From assembly GCA_028224375.1 (NCBI GenBank), contig JAOIVW010000006.1, positions 62,001 through 126,000 of the forward strand: a DNA stretch of 64,000 nucleotides, in the 5' to 3' direction. Of this stretch, positions 39,527 to 47,355 are shown piece after piece. The DNA comes from Hellea sp. Lineage in GTDB: Bacteria > Pseudomonadota > Alphaproteobacteria > Caulobacterales > Maricaulaceae. Positions within the stretch are counted from its first letter, which is position 1. Each line of letters opens with the position of its first letter. A program made the translations under genes and the position numbers. The notes beneath the pieces are model-generated. The model ran no database searches and was not told the DNA's origin. It saw nothing but the letters and a program-made list of their open reading frames with translations.

Positions 39527-40369
39527 TCACGTCAGAGCTTTTCTGGCCATATTTGCCGCGACTATCAACAACCCAATCCCGAAGATAAGTTTTAGCTTTT
39601 TCTGGCTCATGCCATGCGCCAGCCTTGTGCCTAAAGGTATGGTGAGAAACGCCACGGCGGCAATGACCGTGAACCCCAGCATATTGACATAACCTAATGA
39701 AAAGGCCGGACGTCCTGCCGCGCCCCAACCTGAGACAATAAATCCAATCGTTGCGGGCAAGGCAATAGCCAGCCCAAATCCTGAGGCCGTCCCGATGGCG
39801 CGGTGAATAGGAACGCCGCACATATTCATCAGGGGCACAGTCAAAGACCCCCCGCCTATGCCCATAATGGCAGATAATGCGCCGACACCTCCGCCGACAA
39901 TAGGTCTCGCCGCGCCGCCGGGCACGTTGTCGCGAAAACGCCAATCAGGCTGCCCGAATATGAATTTCAAAGCCACAAGGCTTGCGACCACCGCGAATAT
40001 AAGAATCAAAGCTGTGCTCGAGAGGCGCGGGGCGAGCCAAATCGCGCCCAGAAATGCTCCCACCCCAATCCAAAGTCCGTAAGACAGCAGCGGGTTTTTA
40101 GGCCAGAGCAAATCCCAATCCACGGCCCCGTGTTTGTTATGGCTCCTGACCGAGCGTATCGCGTTGAAAATGATGACGGAAGACGACGTTGCCACCGCGC
40201 AATGCATCACGACATCTTCGGGTACGCCCAGCGAGATAAAGGCGTAAAACAAAACCGGCACCATGACCGAGCCGCCGCCAATCCCGAAAAGCCCTGAAGT
40301 CAATCCCGCCACCGCTCCAACAAGAGAGAGCGTGATCATCAGCGGCCAATATGAGAGAAGCTCAGCCAT
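39527..40369 (-). CDS. TauE/SafE family sulfite exporter-like permease
   Basis: 280 aa with about eight predicted helices. GLTSGLFGIGGGSVMVPVLF in helix 1 and its pseudo-repeat GALSAIMGIGGGSLTVPLMNM in the second half are the TauE/SafE signature. Transports small anions or sulfur-containing organics in characterised members; substrate here unknown. It abuts dusA (shared base at 40369), so the two may be co-transcribed. Convergent with the protease gene. Confidence 0.9.
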   Translation of the reverse strand: MAELLSYWPLMITLSLVGAVAGLTSGLFGIGGGSVMVPVLFYAFISLGVPEDVVMHCAVATSSSVIIFNAIRSVRSHNKHGAVDWDLLWPKNPLLSYGLWIGVGAFLGAIWLAPRLSSTALILIFAVVASLVALKFIFGQPDWRFRDNVPGGAARPIVGGGVGALSAIMGIGGGSLTVPLMNMCGVPIHRAIGTASGFGLAIALPATIGFIVSGWGAAGRPAFSLGYVNMLGFTVIAAVAFLTIPLGTRLAHGMSQKKLKLIFGIGLLIVAANMARKALT

Positions 40370-41358
40370 TAAGCCGCGTCTTGCAATTGCGCCATGGCCT
40401 CGGCGCCCATACGGATAACCTCAGACGGCCTAGCGCCCGTTGCCATGCCTTCGCTAAGTGTGCGCCGCCAAAGCCTCGCCCCAGGACGCCCCGCATAGAG
40501 GCCCATAATGTGGCGAATAAGCGCTTTGGTAGAGCGGTCTTCCCCCTGCTTACGCTCGGCATAATCTATGAGGTCAGCCACAATATCCTCTCGCGCCAAA
40601 GTAAAGTCAGAGCCCCCATAAAACATCGCGTCAATGTCTTTTAATATCCAAGGATTGTGATAGGCCGCGCGGCCCAACATCACCCCATCAAGTCCCCTCG
40701 CCTCTGCTTGCGCCTCACTCAATGTTTTGACGCCGCCATTTAGCACAATCTCCAAATGCGGATATCGCGCTTTCATGGCGTGAACCAAGCCATAATCCAG
40801 CGGCGGCACATCGCGGTTCTCTTTGGGCGATAACCCCTTAAGCCACGCTTTACGCGCATGAATAATAAAATGTGTCGCGCCCGCAGCTGACACCTTCTCG
40901 ATAAATTCGGGTAAGGTCTCATCAAGGTTTTGATCATCAATACCCAAACGGCATTTGACCGTGACTGGCACCTCAACCGCATTGGCCATCGCATCATAAC
41001 ACTCCGCCACCAAATCAGGCTCGGCCATAAGACAAGCCCCGAAGCGGCCAGATTGCACACGGTCAGACGGGCACCCAATATTGATGTTAATCTCATCATA
41101 GCCAAATTGCTCACCTACCTTTGAGGCTTTAGCGAGTTTCACGGGATCGCTCCCGCCAATTTGCAGCGCCACAGGATGCTCCTCAGGATTATAAGACATC
41201 AAATAATCCTTATCCCCATGAATAACCGCATCGGCGACAACCATCTCAGTATAAAGCAAAGCCCGCGCAGACAACCGCCGATGAAACCAACGGCAATGCC
41301 GATCCGTCCAATCCATCATGGGCGCCACGCTAACTGTAAATCCTTGATTTTGTTGCAT
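40369..41358 (-). CDS. dusA: tRNA dihydrouridine synthase A
   Basis: 329-aa FMN enzyme reducing uridine 20/20a of tRNA. VSVAPMMDWTDRHCRWFHR is the DusA N-terminus; INIGCPSDRVQSGRFGACLM holds the catalytic Cys; KCRLGIDD, HARKAWLKGLSPKENR and LNGGVKTL follow. I take ATG 41358 (MQQNQGF) as start since the remnant at 61.8 kb opens the same way (MKQNQGF); the track's 41379 is a GTG. Its first 17 codons and leader come from the inserted island: the displaced original 5' end lies 20.5 kb away. A known integration target of dusA-specific tyrosine integrases. Confidence 0.94.
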   Translation of the reverse strand: MQQNQGFTVSVAPMMDWTDRHCRWFHRRLSARALLYTEMVVADAVIHGDKDYLMSYNPEEHPVALQIGGSDPVKLAKASKVGEQFGYDEININIGCPSDRVQSGRFGACLMAEPDLVAECYDAMANAVEVPVTVKCRLGIDDQNLDETLPEFIEKVSAAGATHFIIHARKAWLKGLSPKENRDVPPLDYGLVHAMKARYPHLEIVLNGGVKTLSEAQAEARGLDGVMLGRAAYHNPWILKDIDAMFYGGSDFTLAREDIVADLIDYAERKQGEDRSTKALIRHIMGLYAGRPGARLWRRTLSEGMATGARPSEVIRMGAEAMAQLQDAA

Positions 41359-41413
41359 TTTCTGTAATACTTCAATCACTTAAAACAGGAACCTTTTACT
41401 CCAAATTACCGCA
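41308..41413. repeat. Island attachment site, left copy (dusA 5' end)
   Basis: Covers dusA codons 1-17 and about 55 nt upstream. Matches 61821-61923 in the same orientation: CCAATCCATCATGGGCGCCA and ACTGTAAATCCTTGATTTTG are identical in both, as are CTTAAAACAGGAA and AAATTACCGCA, with scattered substitutions and a 3-nt gap between. The pair marks the island edges. Confidence 0.9.
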
Positions 41414-41448
41414 GTATCACCCTTATTACCGTCACTTCTCGCTGGCAC

Positions 41449-41466
41449 TGCACACAAATTGCACAC
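41449..41466. repeat. Possible integrase arm-binding repeat, left end
   Basis: TGCACACAAATTGCACAC, two TGCACA half-sites just before the integrase start. A close relative, GTGCACAAATAGTGCACAC, lies at 61764-61782 just inside the right attachment copy. Position suggests arm-type integrase sites; by-eye match. Confidence 0.45.
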
Positions 41467-41469
41467 GCT

Positions 41470-42375
41470 ATGGCAACAATCGTAAAACTCAGCTCAGGTA
41501 ACTACCGCGTCCAAGTCGGACGTAAAGGTCAATATGCCTCAAAAACGTTCAGACGCAAGGCCGATGCTTACGCATGGGCCCTAGAAGCCGAACGGCGTTC
41601 TGATCAAGGTAGAGCTATCAAAGCTCCAAAGATCACTGGCTTCAACACCTTTGGCCAACTCATAGATTTACACATAGTTGATATGCTGGAAGTTGGAAAA
41701 CCGCTAGGCCGCTCAAAAGAGTTTGCGCTGCGAACTTTGCGTAAGCATCTTGGCAAAATTAAACTCCCTCACCTTAGCCGCGGACGGATAATTAGTTTTG
41801 GCAGACAGCGCGCCAAGGCAGGTGCAGGCCCCGCGACATTGTCAGCCGACATTTCTTACATTCATACCATAATAAGCCATTCAGCAGCCGTACACGGCGT
41901 GAAAATATCGACAGAGGAAATAGACCTAGCGCGTATTGCTCTGCGTAGGCTTGGCCTCATTGGCCGTTCTAATGAGAGAGACCGCCGACCAACACAAATC
42001 GAACTTGACCGCCTTATAAGTTATTTTGAAAACTTTTCTAACACTGAAATACCAGTTGCAAGAATCATAAAATTCGCAATTGCCACCGGCATGAGACAAA
42101 GCGAAATATGTAGAATTACTTGGGAGGACGTCGATGCTCGAACTCGTTGCGTGACAGTACGAGACCGAAAAGACCCTAGACACAAACATGGCAACCATCA
42201 GCGTGTAAGCGGACGCCTGAAACAGAGGCCGCGAAAGCGGCAAGCGTCAGGGATCGCCGCCGTATGGCCGAGACCGCAAAGCGGGCTTGGTTTACAAGAG
42301 CCCGACCCTCAGGGAGACGCCCAAATTCAAGACCCAAATAGCGACTCTCAAATCACCCAACCTCATACCCCATAA
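41470..42375 (+). pseudogene. Tyrosine-type integrase, 3'-truncated
   Basis: N-terminal 235 residues are an ordinary phage/island integrase: an SSGNYRVQVGRKGQYASKTF opening, a core-binding domain to about residue 160, then IKFAIATGMRQSEICRITWEDVD with the first catalytic Arg and VRDRKDPRHK with the catalytic Lys. After HGNHQRV (about residue 240) the reading becomes Arg/Pro/Gln-rich and unlike any integrase, and the HxxR and Tyr-containing end are absent, so it should be inactive. Being next to the dusA attachment site it is the likely author of the insertion. The coding end given is the track's ORF end; homology ends near 42200. Confidence 0.8.
42206..42330. other. GC-rich segment with RNA-like helices, replacing the integrase 3' end
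   Basis: Contains GCCGC-GAAA-GCGGC (GNRA tetraloop) at 42228-42241 flanked by GACGC/GCGTC arms (42212-42216 with 42244-42248), then CCGC-AAA-GCGG, and CGGGCT/AGCCCG at 42282-42304, closing with another GACGC at 42316. No protein homology in any frame that I recognise. The remaining stretch to the ROK stop at 42579 shows no gene. Confidence 0.45.
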
Positions 42376-42463
42376 AACAGAATCGCCATTACAAAGACTG
42401 CGGGCCCATAGACTATTCCCTCCATCCCATGCCCGCATTTCGCCCCGAGTTGAAGTCGCGTTC

Positions 42464-42484
42464 ATCCTCATTGCGGACATCAGC
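42464..42484. repeat. Short dispersed repeat, copy 1
   Basis: ATCCTCATTGCGGACATCAG(C) matches 50102-50122 at 18 of 21 positions, in the same orientation. The second copy is part of an inverted repeat; here no partner arm is evident. Confidence 0.4.
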
Positions 42485-42578
42485 CGAACAATTTAAATTA
42501 CCCGAAAAGCGTATTCAAAATGATAAATACGCTAGCAAATCCTACGCCGCCTTATAAGACTCAATCCAATTACTGTAG

Positions 42579-43490
42579 TTATAACTTAGCCAAACGGACA
42601 CCGCCGAAGAGACCTGCGTCGTCTCCTAATTCGGGTGTAACTATCAAGTTATCTATCTCATCTTTTGATTGTCCGAGATAATCATTCATTAATTCAGCAT
42701 ATTGATGCCGCACATTCCCAATCAGGTGAGGCGCTAACATCAGGCCGCCTCCTAAGACAATTTTGCTAGGGCGCAGCATTAAAGACAGCGCAGTGCAGGC
42801 TTGGGCCAAGTAATAAGCTTCAATATCCCATCCTATGTGCCCCTTTGGTAGATTCACGGGATTACCAAAGCGGCGTGTCAAAGCCGTCGCCGAGGCAAGT
42901 CCCTCCAAGCAATCACCATGTATAGAGCATCCGCCTGAAAACGCTTTATCGGCGTCGTGACGCTGCACTCTGATATGTCCAAATTCAGGGTGGTGTGGCT
43001 TCCCAATGAGGTTACCATTGGCGAAAATGCCGGCCCCTATGCCTGTTCCAATCGTAACATAAGCGGCTGCGTCTACGCCTTTCGCAGCCCCCCATTCCAT
43101 TTCAGCTAATAGAGCTCCATTAACATCAGTGTCTACTGCGACAGGAATTGAGAGCGCCTGCTCGAAATAGTCTTTCAAGTTCGTCGCAGCCCAACCGAAT
43201 TTAGGGCCATCCAATATCATTCCGTAATTTGATGAGTTAGGGTCAACATCAATTGGACCGAACGAGGCGATTCCCATGGCGGAAGCGTTCAATCCTTTTC
43301 TGGCCTGCTCTTTGAAAAAAGCCGCGCAGGAAGATAAGGTTTCATCAGGACTTGTGGTCGGTACTCGCATTCCCGCTATTACGCCTCTTTCCTCTTGGAT
43401 GAGAGCACATTTAAATGTGGTACCGCCCGCATCGATTGATGCGATAATTGGGGGTTGCTGGGAACCGCTATCTGTTGACATCATACTCAC
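42579..43490 (-). CDS. ROK family sugar kinase, probable fructokinase
   Basis: 303 aa. ATP loop IDAGGTTFKCALI at the N-terminus; VDTDVNGALLAEMEWGAAKG and VTIGTGIGAGIFANG in the middle; HPEFGHIRVQRH and the zinc motif CSIHGDCLEGLAS are the ROK signature and of the fructokinase type. Would phosphorylate fructose released by the neighbouring GH68-like enzyme. Transcribed away from the transporter gene; a perfect palindromic operator lies in the 187-nt divergent gap. Substrate assignment is by context. Confidence 0.85.
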   Translation of the reverse strand: MSMMSTDSGSQQPPIIASIDAGGTTFKCALIQEERGVIAGMRVPTTSPDETLSSCAAFFKEQARKGLNASAMGIASFGPIDVDPNSSNYGMILDGPKFGWAATNLKDYFEQALSIPVAVDTDVNGALLAEMEWGAAKGVDAAAYVTIGTGIGAGIFANGNLIGKPHHPEFGHIRVQRHDADKAFSGGCSIHGDCLEGLASATALTRRFGNPVNLPKGHIGWDIEAYYLAQACTALSLMLRPSKIVLGGGLMLAPHLIGNVRHQYAELMNDYLGQSKDEIDNLIVTPELGDDAGLFGGVRLAKL

Positions 43491-43559
43491 CTTCTGCAGT
43501 CCAAAAGAGACTTTTTAAAATCACAGTCTAAGACATCTCTATGGCAAATAAAAAAATAA

Positions 43560-43577
43560 AATACAATCGATTGTATT
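43560..43577. promoter_or_regulatory. LacI-type operator between ROK kinase and transporter
   Basis: AATACAATCGATTGTATT, a perfect 18-bp palindrome with central CG as in LacI/GalR operators. Imperfect copies precede the TonB receptor gene of the same module. It sits about 70 nt from the ROK start and 100 nt from the transporter start, so it can control both directions. Confidence 0.75.
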
Positions 43578-43677
43578 ACTTATGTGATTAAGATATAGCG
43601 AGGGCGCATTGAATGCTTTGCTGCAGTTGGGGCGGGATCCGCTAATTAATGCAATAGGAAGCCTGGGAAGAAATGAC

Positions 43678-45069
43678 ATGACACTACACAAACCGAATAC
43701 AGCCCCCCTCTCGCTGACGGAAAAGATTGGCTATGGCTTGGGCGATATGGCCTCGAACTTCTATATGGGATTCTTCGGCATATTCCTGCTGATATATTAC
43801 GTAGATGTTTATGGCATCTCTCCTGCTGCCGCCGGCACAATGTTTCTGGTAACCAAAATTGTCGACGCTGTCACAGACCCCGCTATGGGCCTCCTTGCTG
43901 ACCGTACGACGACAAAATGGGGTAAATACCGACCCTACCTTCTCTGGATGGCGATTCCATATGCACTTTTGGGATATCTCTTATTTCTCGGACCAGAATT
44001 TGGAGACTCAGGGAAATTGGTCTTCGCATATGCCTCTTACTCACTCGTCATGCTGGCCTATACAGCCATTAACGTGCCTTACTCCGCGCTATTGGCTGTT
44101 ATTCATCCGAAATCTGCCGAGCGCGAAAAGGCGACGCAATGGCGCTTTATTTTCGCATCACTGGGCACCATTGTCGTAGGCGCGACAGCAAAACCTTTGG
44201 TCGAAACATTTGGCGGCGGTAATGAATTACTGGGATACCGCATGACCATCATATTATTTGCTGTCTTATCAGTCATACTGTTTTGGGCTGTATTCTTCTT
44301 AACGCGCGAGCGAGTCGCGCCTAAACGCGAAGGCGGCTCCATTAGCAAAGACTTTGGTGTTTTGCTGAAAAATGTATCCTGGATCGTTCTGGCCATATCC
44401 GGCATTTTAATTGTCGTGGGTCTGATCGCACGCATTTCATCGGCGACCTTCTATCTTAAATATTACGTCCCCACAGGGGAGCAGAGCGGCCTGTGGTGGA
44501 TGGATAGAACATCTCTTCTCATCACACTTGGCTTTATCGGCCAATTATTCGGAGCCATGTTGACACCGACATTTTTGAAGATTTTTGACAAACGCAGCTT
44601 GATGATTTTCATGGCCGTATTAAATGCGGCCTTGCTTGTTGGATGTTACTTTGTACCGCCGAGTTGGTACTGGACGGTCACCGCCTTTCACGTCGCCAGT
44701 ATCTTCACCTTCGGCGTTATGATTACGCTGCTCTTCGCCATGTATACTGACTGCGCGGAATATGGGGAATGGAAATCGGGCGTGAACAGTGCCGGCCTGA
44801 CGGTATCAGCCTCCATGTTTTCTCTTAAGTTTGGGTCAGCTGTCGGAAGTGCTGTGCCGGCCTTTATTCTGGCCGCATTCGGCTTCATTGCAAATGAAGT
44901 GCAGACGCCCGAATCTATAAAAGGTATTCGGATGATGTTTAACGTCGTACCCGCCATTTTCTTTTTCGCTGCAGGCCTGTTGATGACTTTATATAAGCTT
45001 AATGGCGTTATGGTGGAAGAAATGGAACAGGCACTGATGAAACGCCGGTCCGAAGCTCCGTCAGCTTAA
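43678..45069 (+). CDS. GPH/MFS-family sugar symporter
   Basis: 463 aa with 12 predicted helices. EKIGYGLGDMASNFYMGFFG at the N-terminus, KIVDAVTDPAMGLLADRT, KWGKYRPYLLWMAIP and ADCAEY-like YTDCAEYGEW are marks of the glycoside-pentoside-hexuronide:cation symporter family (MelB/SuxC-like). Probably imports sucrose or short fructans across the inner membrane. ATG 43678 with GGGAAGAA upstream is preferred over the TTG at 43609. GH68-like gene follows after 22 nt. Confidence 0.88.
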   Translation: MTLHKPNTAPLSLTEKIGYGLGDMASNFYMGFFGIFLLIYYVDVYGISPAAAGTMFLVTKIVDAVTDPAMGLLADRTTTKWGKYRPYLLWMAIPYALLGYLLFLGPEFGDSGKLVFAYASYSLVMLAYTAINVPYSALLAVIHPKSAEREKATQWRFIFASLGTIVVGATAKPLVETFGGGNELLGYRMTIILFAVLSVILFWAVFFLTRERVAPKREGGSISKDFGVLLKNVSWIVLAISGILIVVGLIARISSATFYLKYYVPTGEQSGLWWMDRTSLLITLGFIGQLFGAMLTPTFLKIFDKRSLMIFMAVLNAALLVGCYFVPPSWYWTVTAFHVASIFTFGVMITLLFAMYTDCAEYGEWKSGVNSAGLTVSASMFSLKFGSAVGSAVPAFILAAFGFIANEVQTPESIKGIRMMFNVVPAIFFFAAGLLMTLYKLNGVMVEEMEQALMKRRSEAPSA

Positions 45070-45091
45070 TTTTGAAAATTCAATATCCACC

Positions 45092-46210
45092 ATGGTTCAC
45101 ATGATGCCTCTAACAAGAACAAATATTTCGCCTGATGCCGCAACGCGGTCGGCTATACCTCTACCCGAGCCTCCCCTGCATCCCTTTCGCAAAGGTGTTG
45201 CGCATCCCGATTTGTGGCTGTGGGACAGTTGGACATTGGCTGAAGACGATGTCTGGCATCTCTACTGCTTAGCCCTTTCGCGGCTCGATAATGACGGACA
45301 TGATATTCCGCCGCAAGATCGTAATAAGCACCCCTTCCATATACGCCATTTCCTTAGCCGAGACGGCGGGCAGTCTTGGTGGGATGAAGGGGTTTATTTT
45401 AAACCCGAAAAGACGCCTGACGGTTTCTATAATCGCAATGTCTGGAGCGGGTCAGTCCTGAAGTTGAAGAACGGCCGTTACCTCACCGGATTTACAGCTA
45501 TTCGCGATGTCGACGCCGATCATCCATTTGTACAGTCAATCGGTCTCGCCACGTCAGAGGACAATCAATCGATTACACACGTACAGGATAGGCCCTTATC
45601 TTGTCCCGTTAGGGATTATGAGCAGATCACGTCATTAGGGTATTACCTGGGGCCTAAAGAGTTTCTTGGGCACAGAGACGGCGAAGAAGGCGGACCTATA
45701 CTAGCGTGGCGGGATCCCTATCTTTATCAAGACAGTGATGGTCGTATTCATGCATTCTGGTCTGCAAAAGTTTCGCCAAAAGAAGGCGCCATGGCACATG
45801 CGACGCTGGCCGAAACAGAAATGGGATTCGTTATAGAACGTCTATATCCGCCTGTTCGTTTCCCTGACAGTGAAAAATTTACGCAGGCAGAAGTCCCGAA
45901 AATCTATTATAATTCTACATCGGGTACGTATTACTGCCTGCTCGCGGCCTGTGACCGTCTTTATGAGGGGCAACCCGATAGCGAAGTGACAAAAGTTACA
46001 CGGCTTTACAAGGGGCCGACATTAAAGGGGCCATGGCAAGCCTTCAACAATAAGACATCAAAACTTGACGGATTGGAAAATCTTTTTGGCTGTAGCATAA
46101 TCAAGACCGATTTTGATGCCGGAAAAGTCGCGCTTGTAGCGCCCATAACTGAAATGGCGAATAACGATATTCAGCTGACGTTCGCGGATATAATTACTCT
46201 TACCATCTAA
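45092..46210 (+). CDS. GH68-like (GH-J clan) beta-fructosidase
   Basis: 372 aa, five-bladed beta-propeller by family. HPDLWLWDSWTLAEDDVWHLY supplies the nucleophile Asp (WDSW, about residue 45), ILAWRDPYLYQD the RDP stabiliser, and TQAEVPKIYY the probable acid/base Glu; this arrangement fits levansucrase/inulosucrase/sucrase (GH68). No signal peptide, so it should act in the cytoplasm on imported sugar, unlike secreted levansucrases; hydrolysis of sucrose to glucose and fructose is the simplest role. Sits with a symporter, fructokinase and LacI regulator. Shorter than most GH68 enzymes (400-500 aa). Confidence 0.8.
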   Translation: MVHMMPLTRTNISPDAATRSAIPLPEPPLHPFRKGVAHPDLWLWDSWTLAEDDVWHLYCLALSRLDNDGHDIPPQDRNKHPFHIRHFLSRDGGQSWWDEGVYFKPEKTPDGFYNRNVWSGSVLKLKNGRYLTGFTAIRDVDADHPFVQSIGLATSEDNQSITHVQDRPLSCPVRDYEQITSLGYYLGPKEFLGHRDGEEGGPILAWRDPYLYQDSDGRIHAFWSAKVSPKEGAMAHATLAETEMGFVIERLYPPVRFPDSEKFTQAEVPKIYYNSTSGTYYCLLAACDRLYEGQPDSEVTKVTRLYKGPTLKGPWQAFNNKTSKLDGLENLFGCSIIKTDFDAGKVALVAPITEMANNDIQLTFADIITLTI

Positions 46211-46214
46211 ATCT

Positions 46215-47225
46215 TCAAGCGCCGCTCGAACGTCTGACAACCAATTCTGTTTTCGTAAATGCCGACTTAACGGGCTTGCCGTTGATTTTATCCATTAAGA
46301 GATCAACAAGCATTTGACCGCCTTGCGCGATGTTTTGGTCAATTGTCGTTAAGGAAGGCGTGGCCATTGAAGCTTGACCTACATTATCATATCCGACAAC
46401 GGCGATATCTTCTGGTACACGCTTACTAGCCGATTGCACGGCTTGGATCGCTGCCATTGCCAGAACGTCCGAGGCTGCGAAGATGGCATCAAATTCATGA
46501 CCCGCCGCCAAAAAGTCTTTCAAGGCGTGAAATGCCGTCTCGCCGCCGAAATTCTGTCGCAGGATGAGACTGTCATCAAATGCCACCTCGGCTTCTTGAT
46601 GTGCCAGTTTGTAACCTTCATAGCGAAGCGCGACTTCGGGCAGGTCAATATCGCCCAGGAACAAAATTCTTTTGCGTCCCAGAGACAGTAAATGTTCGCT
46701 CGCCAGACGCCCGCCCCGCTTATTATCACTCCCGACCAGCGTATAATTCGGGTTGCCTTCACGGCCACCCCAGACGACGATGTTACTTTTTAATGTGTGT
46801 AGCTTATTCAAACGCTCTGAACGTCCAGCCTGACCAATGACGATCAGACCATCAGCTCGGCCAGTCAGCAACAGACGCCTTTCAGCGATTTCCGTCTCGC
46901 TCTGCGGGACAGAGACAATCAAATCATAGCCTTTTTGCGAGGCTGCATGCGAGACCGCTCCCACCATTTCCAAAAAGAATGGATCGGAAATTGTTTGTCC
47001 GGAACCCGGTGCCATCGGGATAACTATGCCAATGGCCTGTGCTGATTGACGGCGCAAATTCCGGGCAGAGGCATTGACGACATAACCGGTTTCGGCGGCA
47101 ATCTTCAACACGTGAGCTTTTGTATCGGCTTTAACCAGTGCACTATCGTTCAGTGCACGGGAAACCGTGGAAACATCGACTTCTGCAAGCCGCGCTAATT
47201 CCGCCATTGTTACTTTTTTCGCCAT
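46215..47225 (-). CDS. LacI family transcriptional regulator of the sugar module
   Basis: 336 aa. N-terminal HTH MAELARLAEVDVSTVSRALND and hinge YVVNASARNLRRQSA, then a periplasmic-binding-like sensor domain (IGIVIPMAPGSG, DGLIVIGQAG, DAIFAASDVLAMAA, VVGYDNVG). Probably represses the module and is released by sugar; the AATACAATCGATTGTATT sites are the likely operators. A weak inverted repeat TAATC-GAGT-GATTA lies 20 nt upstream of its own start. Convergent with the GH68-like gene (4-nt gap). Confidence 0.9.
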   Translation of the reverse strand: MAKKVTMAELARLAEVDVSTVSRALNDSALVKADTKAHVLKIAAETGYVVNASARNLRRQSAQAIGIVIPMAPGSGQTISDPFFLEMVGAVSHAASQKGYDLIVSVPQSETEIAERRLLLTGRADGLIVIGQAGRSERLNKLHTLKSNIVVWGGREGNPNYTLVGSDNKRGGRLASEHLLSLGRKRILFLGDIDLPEVALRYEGYKLAHQEAEVAFDDSLILRQNFGGETAFHALKDFLAAGHEFDAIFAASDVLAMAAIQAVQSASKRVPEDIAVVGYDNVGQASMATPSLTTIDQNIAQGGQMLVDLLMDKINGKPVKSAFTKTELVVRRSSGA

Positions 47226-47299
47226 AATAGTCGATAGTCTATAATCGAGTGATTAGATAGCAAAGCTTGATTTTGTAATTCTTCAAGAAAACAGAAGTA

Positions 47300-47337
47300 A
47301 AAAAAAGGCCCGTGCTCAAATTTTGAGCCACGGGCCT
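47300..47337 (-). terminator. Rho-independent terminator of the TonB receptor gene
   Basis: Read on the minus strand: AGGCCCGTGGCTCAAA paired with TTTGAGCACGGGCCT, one bulge, followed by eight T. Starts 18 nt after the receptor stop codon. Confidence 0.9.
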
Positions 47338-47355
47338 GAAGTCAGGGATTTTTGA

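Noticed and set aside
39507-39944. 145-aa ORF overlapping the TauE/SafE gene
   Set aside because: Out of frame with the conserved permease on the same strand; Arg/Cys-rich shadow.
41926-42496. ORFs 41926-42243 (-), 42287-42496 (+) and 42292-42480 (-)
   Set aside because: They are antisense to, or out of frame with, the integrase and the structured segment, and show no protein-like pattern.
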